Below, in pieces: positions 17,936 to 27,100 of a stretch of 64,000 nt of DNA (its first letter is position 1; the number at the start of each line of letters is the position of its first letter). The notes under the pieces were generated by a model. The model made no database searches. It saw nothing but the letters and a program-made list of their open reading frames with translations, and was not told the origin of the DNA. Source of the DNA: Verrucomicrobiota bacterium (lineage in GTDB: Bacteria > Verrucomicrobiota > Verrucomicrobiia > Limisphaerales > J093); assembly GCA_022710935.1 (NCBI GenBank), contig JAKLFY010000001.1:247015-311014 (forward strand). Direction: 5' to 3'. Position numbers and translations under genes: made by a program.

Positions 17936-19291
17936 TCAGACGGAAGCGAGCTGATCGCGGTTCTCGTAGACCTTCAGGACGGCGTCGGCGATGTCGTCCA
18001 TGTCCGCCTGAGTGCCCAGGAACGGTCCCGAGGCCCAGATCATCGCCATTTCCTCACAGACCTGATCGCACCTGGGACAGCTCATTGCGTCACGAAACTC
18101 CTTGAGCCGGCGTTCGGAGAATGTCTTGCGATAGACCCTGCTCTGGACGATGTGATCCACCCAAGGCTCGCGGTGCAGACCGATGGTGATGTAGGGGCTC
18201 AAGGGCACGCCTTCGGCGGCCATGGCTTTGAGGAAGCGGGCGCGGTCGACATTGTTGAAGTGCTCCTTGCGATAGCGCATGGCGTAGAGGTAGAACGAGC
18301 CGCTCGTGGTCCCCGGGTAGAGCTTCTGCGGGACGAGACCCGGGCAACCCTTCAGGCGGCTGGTCAGGTACGCCGCGTTCTCGTTGCGGCGCTGGAAGCG
18401 TTCCTTGACGCCTTCGAGTTGGCCGAGCAACAGCGCCGCTTCGAGTTCGTTCATCCGATACTTCGGACCGATCACCTCGGTCTTCCCGCGCCGCGATGTG
18501 CCGTGATTGTGGACCGTATACACCTTGTCCATCAGGGCCTCATCATCGCCGATGACCGCCCCGCCTTCGCCGCATGCGATGGTCTTGCTGGTCTGGAAAC
18601 TGAAACAGCCCAGCGGCGCGATCGAGCCCAGCTTCTTGCCCTGGTACTCAGAAAGATGCGCCTGGCAGGCATCCTCGATGACTGTCAGATTGTGTTTTCG
18701 GCCAATCTCGAGAAAGCGTTCGAGGTGGCAGGGCTGCCCCATCATGTGCACCGGCATGAGGGCGCGCGTGTTCTCGGTGATGCGCCGCTCGACATCGTCC
18801 GGATCGAGCTGGAAGGACTCCGGATCCAGGTCGGCCAGCACCGGCAGCGCCCGGGCGGCCAGGATCGAGGCGATGGTGCCCGGATCGGTGTAGGGCGAGG
18901 TGATGACTTCGTCGCCGGCGCCAATGCCCAGGGCCTCGACGCACGTGTGGAGGGCCTGCGTGCCCGAGCCGGTGGCCACGCAGAACTTCGTCCCCATCAG
19001 CTCGGCGTACGCCTTCTCGAAGGTCGGCACCGTGCCTGTCGCCGACTGGATCCGACACCAGATTCCGCTCCGGGTGGTCTTGGCGACGGACTCCATGACC
19101 TTGTCATCCACGTAAGGCCAGGACGGCCAGGTGCGGCTCTTGCGCACGGGGTCGCCCCCCAGAACAGCCAGCTTCTTCGCCGTCCCCGTGGTGTCTCCGT
19201 ACAGGGGAAGGGTGTGAGAGGCCACTGCCGCCGCCGAACCGACGGATGCAACCGCGATGAACCGCCGGCGATTCAGGTTGTTCGTTTTCAT
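17936..19291 (-). CDS. Tat-exported DegT/DnrJ/EryC1-type PLP aminotransferase
   Basis: 451 residues. The N-terminus is a Tat-type signal: NRRRFIAVASVGSAAAVASH at residues 7-26. The remainder is a full-length DegT/DnrJ/EryC1/StrS sugar aminotransferase fold: CVATGSGTQALHTCVEALGI, PLP-contact Asp207 in VIEDACQAHLSEYQGK, and Lys236 in SFQTSKTIACGEGG as the probable Schiff-base lysine. Cytoplasmic homologs transaminate keto-sugar nucleotides at the expense of glutamate. A periplasmic location is unexpected, since nucleotide sugars and PLP loading are cytoplasmic; Tat export of a prefolded holoenzyme would solve the cofactor problem. It sits between a secreted propeller protein (24 bases upstream) and the GH106 gene (81 bases downstream). 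Fold very likely; extracytoplasmic substrate unknown. Confidence 0.9.
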   Translation of the reverse strand: MKTNNLNRRRFIAVASVGSAAAVASHTLPLYGDTTGTAKKLAVLGGDPVRKSRTWPSWPYVDDKVMESVAKTTRSGIWCRIQSATGTVPTFEKAYAELMGTKFCVATGSGTQALHTCVEALGIGAGDEVITSPYTDPGTIASILAARALPVLADLDPESFQLDPDDVERRITENTRALMPVHMMGQPCHLERFLEIGRKHNLTVIEDACQAHLSEYQGKKLGSIAPLGCFSFQTSKTIACGEGGAVIGDDEALMDKVYTVHNHGTSRRGKTEVIGPKYRMNELEAALLLGQLEGVKERFQRRNENAAYLTSRLKGCPGLVPQKLYPGTTSGSFYLYAMRYRKEHFNNVDRARFLKAMAAEGVPLSPYITIGLHREPWVDHIVQSRVYRKTFSERRLKEFRDAMSCPRCDQVCEEMAMIWASGPFLGTQADMDDIADAVLKVYENRDQLASV

Positions 19292-19315
19292 AATCGTTCG
19301 AGTTGTGCGCGCTGG

Positions 19316-20698
19316 TCACTTGACCCGGAACGGCCCGCGAATGCTGATCAGGTCGGTCACCGTCTTGCCGTTGCGCGGGACGCGCGCCAGCGTGTAGACG
19401 CTGCCATCCTTGCCCACGGCGATCGAGTTGACGTAGGCCGGCCGATCGCCGTTCTCGAAGAAAACCGGCCCCTGGTCGCGGTAGGTGCGGGTGGGAATGT
19501 GGTAAGTGACCAGATGCAGGTTCTCGATGCCTTTGGACTCGCCCATCGCAGTCGATTCCTTGCCCCTGACGCGTTTGCCGTCCACGTACACCGGTCCGCC
19601 CGTCAGGTAGTGAATCGTCTGGCCGTCCGGGCCGAGCGTGAAGCCCAGGTAACCGTAGCTGAACTGATCGAACATCCCGCTGCGTTGCGAGGGAGCCGAT
19701 GTGATCCGGTCGAGCACCTCGACCCGGTTGGCTGTTGGCTCGAACTTGTAGAGGTAGCCGGAGTTCCCGTGCACCATGTAGATTGCACGCTCGGGCTGAT
19801 ACCAGAACGTCTGGCGCCAGTTGTAGGCCATGTGGCCGGGAGACGTCGGATCGTAGAGGCCCAGGTAGTCCTTCTTGAGATCCTCACCCGCAATCGCCTC
19901 GACAGCGTCGGTGTCGGCACGCCACCGCAGGATCGCGCCGTCCCCCGTGCTGAAATAGGCCGAGCCGTCGTTGGGATCGACCGCAATCGACCGGCACAAG
20001 GTCCGGTACGTCGCGCCGCGTCCGCTCTCCCCCTGCTGCGCAAAGAGGCCGAAGTCCTTGAGATCGCCGGTGCCCAGATCTTTGCGGAGGAAATGGCCGC
20101 ACGGCCAGGTGATCGCAAAAAGGCGTCCCCGCCGCGCATCCATGTTCATGGTCAGGATCCCCTCCCCATTCGGCGCAAGCCCCAGATCCTCGAACCTGCC
20201 GGTCTTCATGTCGTAGGAGAGCAGGTGGCCGCCAGGATAAGGCTTGTAGCCGGCCGGCGGGATGCCCGTCTTCTCCATCCCGTCAATGATGCTGTAATAC
20301 CCCACATGCGTCGCGAAATAGAGCTTGCCGTTGGCCTCGACGAAATTGACGTGCGACTTGCCCTGGGCGATGACTTTTTGCCCCCCTTCGCCGCACGCGG
20401 CGCTCAGGTCGCCCAGGTGCCGAATCGTGTCCTTCTTGGGATCATACACGTACATCTGGCCTGCCAGGTCGAACGCCTCCGAGCACAGCACGTAGTAGAT
20501 GCGCCCGTCACTGGCCGCCAGCATCCCGTTGTAGGTGTCGTGGCCCTGGGGAAATCCGGAGTCATGGATGCGCGCAATCAGACGCCCCGAGGCGCGCTGG
20601 CCGGCGGCGCCGGCCAATGTCTTCGAGCCGGCACAGAGGCAGAGGGCCAGCGCGAACAGGGCGAGTCGGAGAGTGCGGGAAGCAACAGGGGTGATCAT
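19316..20698 (-). CDS. Secreted beta-propeller-like protein
   Basis: 460 residues with a signal peptide (LRLALFALALCLCAGSKTLA). The body is a series of repeated blade-like stretches: MLAASDGRIYYVLCSEAFDL, MYVYDPKKDTIRHLGDLS, KLYFATHVGYYSI, DGSAYFSTGDGAILRW and SGYLYKFEPTANRVEVLDRI. This fits a seven-bladed propeller of the type found in oligogalacturonate-lyase-like or YncE-like secreted proteins. No catalytic residues can be assigned. It is 36 bases downstream of the TIM-barrel gene and 24 bases upstream of the DegT gene, so it belongs to the rhamnosidase operon. A sugar-lyase or binding role is inferred from context only. Confidence 0.7.
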   Translation of the reverse strand: MITPVASRTLRLALFALALCLCAGSKTLAGAAGQRASGRLIARIHDSGFPQGHDTYNGMLAASDGRIYYVLCSEAFDLAGQMYVYDPKKDTIRHLGDLSAACGEGGQKVIAQGKSHVNFVEANGKLYFATHVGYYSIIDGMEKTGIPPAGYKPYPGGHLLSYDMKTGRFEDLGLAPNGEGILTMNMDARRGRLFAITWPCGHFLRKDLGTGDLKDFGLFAQQGESGRGATYRTLCRSIAVDPNDGSAYFSTGDGAILRWRADTDAVEAIAGEDLKKDYLGLYDPTSPGHMAYNWRQTFWYQPERAIYMVHGNSGYLYKFEPTANRVEVLDRITSAPSQRSGMFDQFSYGYLGFTLGPDGQTIHYLTGGPVYVDGKRVRGKESTAMGESKGIENLHLVTYHIPTRTYRDQGPVFFENGDRPAYVNSIAVGKDGSVYTLARVPRNGKTVTDLISIRGPFRVK

Positions 20699-20734
20699 GG
20701 TGGTTATGTCTGGGATGGTTTCGATGCGATCGCT

Positions 20735-21613
20735 TTACTCGAACGCCGCCAGCGTCCGCAGATAGGCCGCGGACTCGGCGATGTCCTCTTGGATCTGCTG
20801 TGGGGTGCGGGAGACGTCCTTGACTCCCTCGATCTCCATCGTGATCGGACCGCTGTAGCCGTGTTCACGGAGAATCCGAAGCACGGCGGCAATGTTGACG
20901 CGCCCTCGGCCCAGCGCGGGAAAACGCCACTCCCCCACTCCGCCCTCATGGTCCTTGATCTCGACGGTGGCCACGTAGGCCAGGATCTTGCGCAGCTCGG
21001 TCGGGGCGTCCATTCCATCGTTGTAGAAATGGATGTTGCCGGTGTCGAAGTTAACCCGCACGCGGGGATGATCGACCTGCCGCATGGTCTCGAGAAGCAC
21101 GTCCCCGTTCGTCCCGAGGTCAGGGTGCGTCTCGATCGCGATCGTCACCCCATGCCGGGCGGCCAGGTCGCCCGCCTGCCGCAATCGCTGGTAAACGAGC
21201 GCCTTGGAGACATCGCGCCTCTTGACCGAGAGAAACAGGTACTTGACCCCCAGGCGCTCGCACACAGCCAGTTGCCCGTCGAGTTGGTCGACTCCCTCCG
21301 GACGCGCCAGATCGGCATCGCCCCGAAACACCACCGCCTTCAAACCATGATCGGCAAGGCGTTTCCGGACGATCTCAACCTGATCGGCGGCGGGCACGCT
21401 CATGAAGACATGCCCAATCCCAATGGATGGCAGATGCGCCCACGCAGCCTGCTCGCATCCCTGATAGTTCGCCAGGCGACAGGCCAGAGTGAACCTGCTC
21501 TGGGGGGCGGATTCGGCGGGCGCCGGCTGGCCATGCGCACAATACGAACCAAAACCCACCGCCGACGCGATAACCGCCAAACCCAACGTGAACTCGCAGA
21601 GGCGCGTCCGCAT
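20735..21613 (-). CDS. Exported sugar isomerase/epimerase-like TIM barrel (AP endonuclease 2 family)
   Basis: 292 residues from an ATG at 21613, with a signal peptide (EFTLGLAVIASAVGFGSYCA). The barrel motifs of the xylose-isomerase-like/IolE-IolI family are present: HGVTIAIETHPDLGTNGDVL (Glu metal ligand), RVRVNFDTGNIHFYNDGMD (Asp/His ligands), ATVEIKDHEGG and GPITMEIEGVKD (final Glu). In the cytoplasm such proteins isomerise or epimerise sugars or keto-inositols with a divalent metal. Here the signal peptide implies periplasmic action, perhaps on oxidised or keto sugars produced outside the inner membrane. It is the first gene of the run that ends with the GH106 rhamnosidase. Confidence 0.85.
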   Translation of the reverse strand: MRTRLCEFTLGLAVIASAVGFGSYCAHGQPAPAESAPQSRFTLACRLANYQGCEQAAWAHLPSIGIGHVFMSVPAADQVEIVRKRLADHGLKAVVFRGDADLARPEGVDQLDGQLAVCERLGVKYLFLSVKRRDVSKALVYQRLRQAGDLAARHGVTIAIETHPDLGTNGDVLLETMRQVDHPRVRVNFDTGNIHFYNDGMDAPTELRKILAYVATVEIKDHEGGVGEWRFPALGRGRVNIAAVLRILREHGYSGPITMEIEGVKDVSRTPQQIQEDIAESAAYLRTLAAFE

Positions 21614-21963
21614 GCTTCAACCCTCGATCCCGGCACAGACCGTTGCTTTCATCAGGTGACTTCGATTGCCCGAACCGGCTGCCAGCCTAGTCCCGGCACG
21701 GACCGACAAACAAGAAAAAGTCTTAGCCCAGTGATTCCACACACGGCCAATTCATGAAGGCGAAACGGGTGGAGGGAGGACGGTTCGTCCCCCGCCATTG
21801 CGAGTGAACACGGTGTGTTCTCGGCGACGGGCCGTCGCCGCTCCACTTCATGAATTGGCCCCGGATTCCACACGCTTGGCGAGGAGCAGTAACCGGACGC
21901 GTTGGCGAAACCGCGCCTGAAAACCGCTGGCGTCGGGGCGGTCGGACTGCGAAGCTGACGGCG
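21614..21963. other. Divergent intergenic region containing a MITE-like element
   Basis: This region separates the leftward rhamnosidase operon from the rightward permease gene. Its middle third is occupied by the palindromic element at 21745-21860. The operon promoter must lie close to 21614-21730. No other feature is supported. Confidence 0.5.
21745..21860. mobile_element. MITE-like palindromic element with flanking direct repeats
   Basis: GGCCAATTCATGAA (21745-21758) and TTCATGAATTGGCC (21847-21860) are perfect 14-base terminal inverted repeats enclosing 88 bases. The inside holds smaller palindromes, including GGACGGTTCGTCC and CGACGGGCCGTCG. The same 10 bases, GATTCCACAC, occur on both sides (21733-21742 and 21864-21873), as expected for a target-site duplication, though 2-3 bases separate them from the inverted repeats. 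It has no coding capacity. It is probably a non-autonomous element or a lineage-specific dispersed repeat. Confidence 0.7.
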
Positions 21964-23088
21964 GTGAAGCTCTTCGGCAAGCGGTTCGAATTGTATCTTG
22001 GCCTGATCGCGCTGGCGTTTCTCGGGGCCGGCTGCGTCCTGGTGCTCACGCCCTTCGCGTCGGCGCTTCTTTGGGCGGTGGTCCTCTGTTTCACCCTCTG
22101 GCCGGTGTATGAGACCCTGTTGAAGATGGTCGGCGGTCGGCGGACCCTGGCGGCGTTCCTGATCACGCTGGGGATCACGCTCATCGTGCTGCTGCCGTTT
22201 GTGATTGCCGGCATGACGCTCGCCGACAACGTCCGCGAACTCACCACGGCGACGCGCGCCTGGATCGAAGGGGGTCCGCCGGAACCGCCGGCCTGGCTCG
22301 GACGCGTCCCATTCTTCGGCGATTCGGCAAGCGCGTACTGGATGGAGTTTGCGCGCGATGGCGCCAAATCGCGGGACGCCCTCAGGACCTTCATCGAGCC
22401 GGCCAGCGGCCGCCTCCTCAAGATCGGGCTTGCCCTCGGACGCGGCCTGTTCGAGCTGACGGTCAGCGTCCTGGTCTCGTTTTTCCTGTTCCGAGACGGC
22501 GCGACGGGGGCGGAGCGGCTCAAGACCGCCTTGAGCCGGATCGCCGGCGACCGGGGGCGCACCTTGTTGGATGTGGCGGGAAAGACCGTGCGGGGCGTCG
22601 TCTACGGGATCATCGGGACGGCGCTGGTGCAGGCCGTGGTGGCGGGAATCGGTTTTGCGATCGCCGGCGTGCCCGCACCCGGGCTGCTGACGCTGCTGAT
22701 GTTTTTCGTTGCGATCATTCCATTCGGCGCCCCGTTCGTCTGGTTTCCGGCTGCCCTGTGGCTGTTCCTCGAGGGGCACCCGGGCTGGGGCGTCTTCATG
22801 CTGATCTGGGGCACCGGCGTCAGCAGTGTGGACAACCTGGTCAAACCCTGGCTGATCAGCCAAGGCAGCAGGCTGCCCTTCCTCCTGATCTTCCTCGGCG
22901 TCCTCGGCGGCGCCGTCGCCTTCGGGTTTATCGGTGTCTTTCTCGGACCGACCCTGCTGGCCGTCGGCTACCGCCTGATCAAGGAGTGGATCGCCACCGC
23001 CCCGCGCATCGGCATCGAGACCGGCTTGAGGACCGACGCCGATGCCGGTGTGCCAGGGGCCGACGACGCCGAACCGGAATCGCCTTAG
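21964..23088 (+). CDS. AI-2E/PerM family membrane permease
   Basis: About 374 residues from a GTG at 21964 (VKLFGKRFELYLG). The frame extends upstream into the MITE-like element, so an internal start is preferred, but no strong ribosome site decides it. Membrane segments are clear: LYLGLIALAFLGAGCVLVLT, TLAAFLITLGITLIVLLPFV, LFELTVSVLVSFFLFRDG, VQAVVAGIGFAIAGVPAPGL, LLMFFVAIIPFGAPFVWFPA and FLLIFLGVLGGAVAFGFIGV. The C-terminal block with PFGAP and KPWLISQGSRLP is typical of the AI-2E transporter (UPF0118/PerM) family, whose members export small molecules or exchange ions. The C-terminal tail is short and acidic. Its substrate cannot be inferred. It is convergent with the carboxypeptidase gene. 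Confidence 0.88.
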   Translation: MKLFGKRFELYLGLIALAFLGAGCVLVLTPFASALLWAVVLCFTLWPVYETLLKMVGGRRTLAAFLITLGITLIVLLPFVIAGMTLADNVRELTTATRAWIEGGPPEPPAWLGRVPFFGDSASAYWMEFARDGAKSRDALRTFIEPASGRLLKIGLALGRGLFELTVSVLVSFFLFRDGATGAERLKTALSRIAGDRGRTLLDVAGKTVRGVVYGIIGTALVQAVVAGIGFAIAGVPAPGLLTLLMFFVAIIPFGAPFVWFPAALWLFLEGHPGWGVFMLIWGTGVSSVDNLVKPWLISQGSRLPFLLIFLGVLGGAVAFGFIGVFLGPTLLAVGYRLIKEWIATAPRIGIETGLRTDADAGVPGADDAEPESP

Positions 23089-23182
23089 CCCGAATGAGTC
23101 AAGTTTGGGGGCCGGTGATTGTGGTTGCCACCCAGCGGTCACGAGTTGTTCACACGCCTCCTTGGTCTGAGGCGAAGCCTCG

Positions 23183-24094
23183 CTAATTGGCAAAACCGCG
23201 CTCGATCAGCTCGGCCGCTTTCGCGTCGCGCCGCTTCCGATCGGCGCTGCCCAGGACCACCGCGACCAGGCGGCGGTCTTGACGCTGCGCGGTGATGGCG
23301 ATCGAGAAGCCCGCTGCAGCGATGTAGCCGGTCTTGAGGCCATCGCAACCTGCGACCTGGGCGAGGAGCGGATTATGGTTTCTCATGACAACCGCGCTCT
23401 TGCTCGATGAGGGTCGAAATGTCCTCTGGCGCGTCGACGTGTAGCGCAACGCGTCCCGCTTCTGCAACACGGCATAGCAGAGGCGGGCCAGATCTCTCGC
23501 CGTCGTCACGTCATGCGGCTGGCCCGGACCGGGCGGAAGACCGTGCACGGAGCTGAACCGGGTGCTGGTCATGCCCAGGTCCCGGGCACGCTGGTTCATT
23601 AAGCCGACAAAAGCCGAAGTGCTTCCGGCGACCTTCTCGGCCAGAGCCACGGCGGCGTCATTCGCCGACCTGACCATCAACGCATAGAGCAGTTCGTCCA
23701 CGGTAAACACTTCCCGCTCGGCGAGCCACACTTGCGAACCGCCGGTCGCGGCCGCCTTCGCGCTCACCGGGACCTTATCCTGAAACGAAAGCTGCCCTCC
23801 CTCGATCCGCTCGAGGATAATCAGCAGATCCATCAGCTTCAGCACGCTCGCGGGATAACCCTGGACGTCCGCCCGATCTTCGAAGAGCACCCGCTTGGCG
23901 CCCACATCCACGACGATCGCGCCGACATACGGATCGCGCGGAATCGTCCGGGCGGGCGCAGGCGTTGCAGCCGGTTTTCTGGAAGGCTTGGCCGTCGTGC
24001 CGCCCGGCGCGACCGCGCCGCGAGCCGGCGACGGATCGAGGAATAACCACGCCGCGCACAACGCCGCGAGGCCGATACGCATTATCCCATGCAT
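23183..24094 (-). CDS. D-alanyl-D-alanine carboxypeptidase (PBP5/DacA-like)
   Basis: About 303 residues from the ATG at 24094, seven bases after GGAGAG; an ATG at 24109 is an alternative. A signal peptide (MRIGLAALCAAWLFLDPSPA) and a Pro/Ala/Thr linker precede the S11 peptidase domain. All catalytic motifs are present: S83-V-L-K86, S143-A-N145 and K254-T-G256. It should trim the terminal D-Ala of peptidoglycan pentapeptides in the periplasm. It lacks the C-terminal membrane-anchoring helix and beta domain of full PBP5 (ends DAKAAELIERGFAN), so it is a short form. The gene starts 17 bases after the alpha-mannosidase stop codon and is probably in its operon. Confidence 0.9.
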   Translation of the reverse strand: MHGIMRIGLAALCAAWLFLDPSPARGAVAPGGTTAKPSRKPAATPAPARTIPRDPYVGAIVVDVGAKRVLFEDRADVQGYPASVLKLMDLLIILERIEGGQLSFQDKVPVSAKAAATGGSQVWLAEREVFTVDELLYALMVRSANDAAVALAEKVAGSTSAFVGLMNQRARDLGMTSTRFSSVHGLPPGPGQPHDVTTARDLARLCYAVLQKRDALRYTSTRQRTFRPSSSKSAVVMRNHNPLLAQVAGCDGLKTGYIAAAGFSIAITAQRQDRRLVAVVLGSADRKRRDAKAAELIERGFAN

Positions 24095-24111
24095 GATCGA
24101 TCTCTCCATAA

Positions 24112-27100
24112 TCACATCTCCAGATCCGCCCGCACGGTGGTCAAACCCCAGGCCGGGACGGTGACGCGGCCTTCGAGCTTGCGCAACGGTCGTTCGCTGG
24201 CGTCGCTGTGCCAGAGCTGCCGCGCTGAGAAGCCGCTCGATCCGATCTCGGTCTGCGCCTCGCGTCCGGCAGCGCCCCAGAGACGGAAGATGACCGCCTG
24301 GCTGTCATCGCTCGGCTTGACCCCGGTCACCAGCATGTCCGGCGAACTCAGTTGGAACCGCGGCGCGCCGACGGGTTTGGGCCCGCGCGCCACAGTCGGC
24401 AGCAACGGCTGGCTCGCGGCGATGGCGAGCCGCGACGCAGCCAACGGATCGTAACCGCGGTGCGGGCGGAGGATGAACCGGAACACGTGCGGCCCTTCCT
24501 GATAGGCCCGGTAGTTCGTCCCCCAATGGTTGTTCATGGCCCACGAGTAGAGTTTCTGAGTCGGACCGGCCTTCTTCCGCCACACATCGGGATTGGACTG
24601 CGAGTTGAGCAGGTTCGCCGACAGTTCGCCGACCTGCACCAGCGGCGCGTCGAGCGTGACCCAGGTGACGCCGAACTGATCGTTCGCCACGTCCGCCCAG
24701 CGGTTCACGCTGAACCAGTTCTTGCACGCGCTTGGAATCTGCTCGAGGTCGGGGCGGATCACGCCATAGGTCACTTCGAGGCGCATCTGGCCATCGGGCA
24801 CGGCAAAGGGGAATCCGAAATTCAGACTCTCCTTGCCCTCCGCCGCGTGGTAGCTCGATGCGAGGAGACGGCTCTTGTCGAGCGTGTTGAGAATCTCGAC
24901 GGCGTCCCCGCCGGCAACGAGCCGGATTTCGCGCTCGAGGCGATGGCAGCCCGGCGCATCGGACGCAATCAGGAGCGATGCCACAAGCGGACCCGTCTCG
25001 CGCACGCGGATCGTGACTGGCCCGTTGCGCCTCGCATCGGACGGCTTGTCCCCGTTGAAGTAGAGATACTCGTTGAGCGCCTGCCCATCGGCGGCGTCGG
25101 CGAGATTCGCATCGAGACCCGCCAGGCGCAGCTCGACAATCCCGCCGGTCCGCTCGTCCAGACGCAGGCTGATGATCCCGTTCTCCAGCGTTGCGCCTCG
25201 CGCATTGACCGTCCCATCGGCGTGCGGCGCGCCTGGGGCAAGCCTGTAACGCCGCGCCGCAAACGGCGGCACGTCCCGGGCGAGAAGGACCAATTCGCCG
25301 CTGCGCAACCGCTGGGATGCCACGGGCTGGCCCGAGTCGTCTGTAACCCGGTCTTTGCCCTCCGAGAGGAACTTGGGCACCACGACCAGTTCCGTGCGGG
25401 GCCAGGACGTGGTGTTGAAGATGTCCACAGTCGCGCTTTGCGCCGGACCGGCGGACTGGGCGAGGGCGCGGCTGAGGAGGTCGCGCGACTGGAGATCGGC
25501 GGCGACGGCATAGGATTGCTTGACGGCCCATTGCTCGCGGGTCTCGCGGCGGAACGGCTCGCCGACGCTGCACCAGGCGCCCCATGTGTGTTCGGAGTAG
25601 AGCAACACGTTGCGCCAGGCTTCCTCGAACGCGTCGACCGGGTATTCGCGCGGGTTGAGCATCGCCCAGAGCGCCTCGGCCTGGGTCACCCGATCCGAAC
25701 TCGCCCGGTTCAACGCCGTCTCGAGTGCCGACGACCCGGCGCCATCCTCCCAGTAGGGCGTCCAGTCGCCCGCCACCTGCTCGAGCTCCGCCCCGTGCCG
25801 CTCCTCGAAGGCGCGAAAGGCCGCGCCGGTCGAGCTGATGACAAATCGGGGCGAGGCGTGCGTTTCGTTCCAATCCCTGATGAACTCGCAGATCGCAGGG
25901 TCGGGCGTGGCGTTGTCGCCCACGCCGCTCCAGCGCACGTAGGCGATCTCATAGGGATACGCCCGCTGCGCCAGGCCATCGCAGAAATCCTCGACCAGGC
26001 GCGGCGACATCGCGTGGTAACGGTGCGACATCGCGTAACCCCAGAACGGAATCCAGACCAGCACCTTGCTCCGTCCGTCCGGCCCAACCCAGTAAAACGG
26101 CTTGTTCTCCCACTGCACCAGGATGTCCCCGATGCGATCGAAATAGTTCGGCGCCACGCTGAAATACCTGATGCCGGCCTCGGCCATCGCGCTCACGGTC
26201 CCCCACGAATAGCCAGGCACGTCGCTGATCATCGCCGCGTCCACGGGCACGCCTGTCTCGGCCCCCAGGCGCGTCGCCATGCGAAAGAGCCGCACCAACT
26301 CCTCCGGTCGGCAGAGCCCGGTGAGTTCGTTCAGATACATGCCGTTGAGAGCGACCTGCCCAGCCCGCACGGCCTCGATGAATTCCTTGCGCTGCGCCTC
26401 GCCAAGCCGCCGCAGGTAGAGATCCGCCGCCCACAGCACTTCGACATTCCACACAAAACGCGCCCCCGGCGGATAGCTCGCCGTCTGGCGGGCGATCTCC
26501 ATCCCGCGGACCAGATTCTGCACCTGCTTGTCCTCGATCTCGGTCTGGATCTCCGTGTAGCCAATGTCGGTGTGCGAATGCGGCAGCACATAAACGGTCA
26601 ACGGACGCACCGGCGCCCGACGCAGCTCGGTCTGGACCACAGTCTGACCCGCTACTTCGAGAACCAGGGCCGCCGTCCGCGCGGTCGCCACGGCAGGCAC
26701 ACGCCACTCGATGGTCTGTCGCCCGGGTTGCAAACGAAGAGTCTTCGACTGATCCGCGCCCAGCCGCACCACGGCGTCCGCAGCCTCCGCATACGGATGA
26801 TCCAACGTGACGCGCAACGTCTGGACCTGGCCGACGCTGGTCTTGTCGACAATCGGGACCTGTTTGACCTCGACCGTGTCCCTGATTGCCGCCTCCTCGA
26901 CCGGTCCGCTCGAGTAGAATGCAATCTCGGCGCCGCCAACCGTGCCAAATTCCTGAGGCCCCAGCCCTGTCACGCTCCATTTCACCCGCCGCGCCGTCAC
27001 GGGCGCGGGCAAAGTGAAAAACGTCTCGCCGCCGCGCGCCCCGCTGTGCTTGACCGGCACGGTCGCCACCGTCCTGCCATCGGCATCGGCAAAAACAAGT

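Noticed and set aside
15164..21757. A rightward open frame of about 2200 codons
   Set aside because: It lies antisense to four well-supported genes and its translation is low-complexity (Arg/Gly/Val/Asp-rich) with no recognisable domain; it is a by-product of GC-rich codon use.
23169..23181. Hairpin GAGGC-GAA-GCCTC near the carboxypeptidase stop codon as a terminator
   Set aside because: Only five base pairs, before the stop codon and without a T-run.
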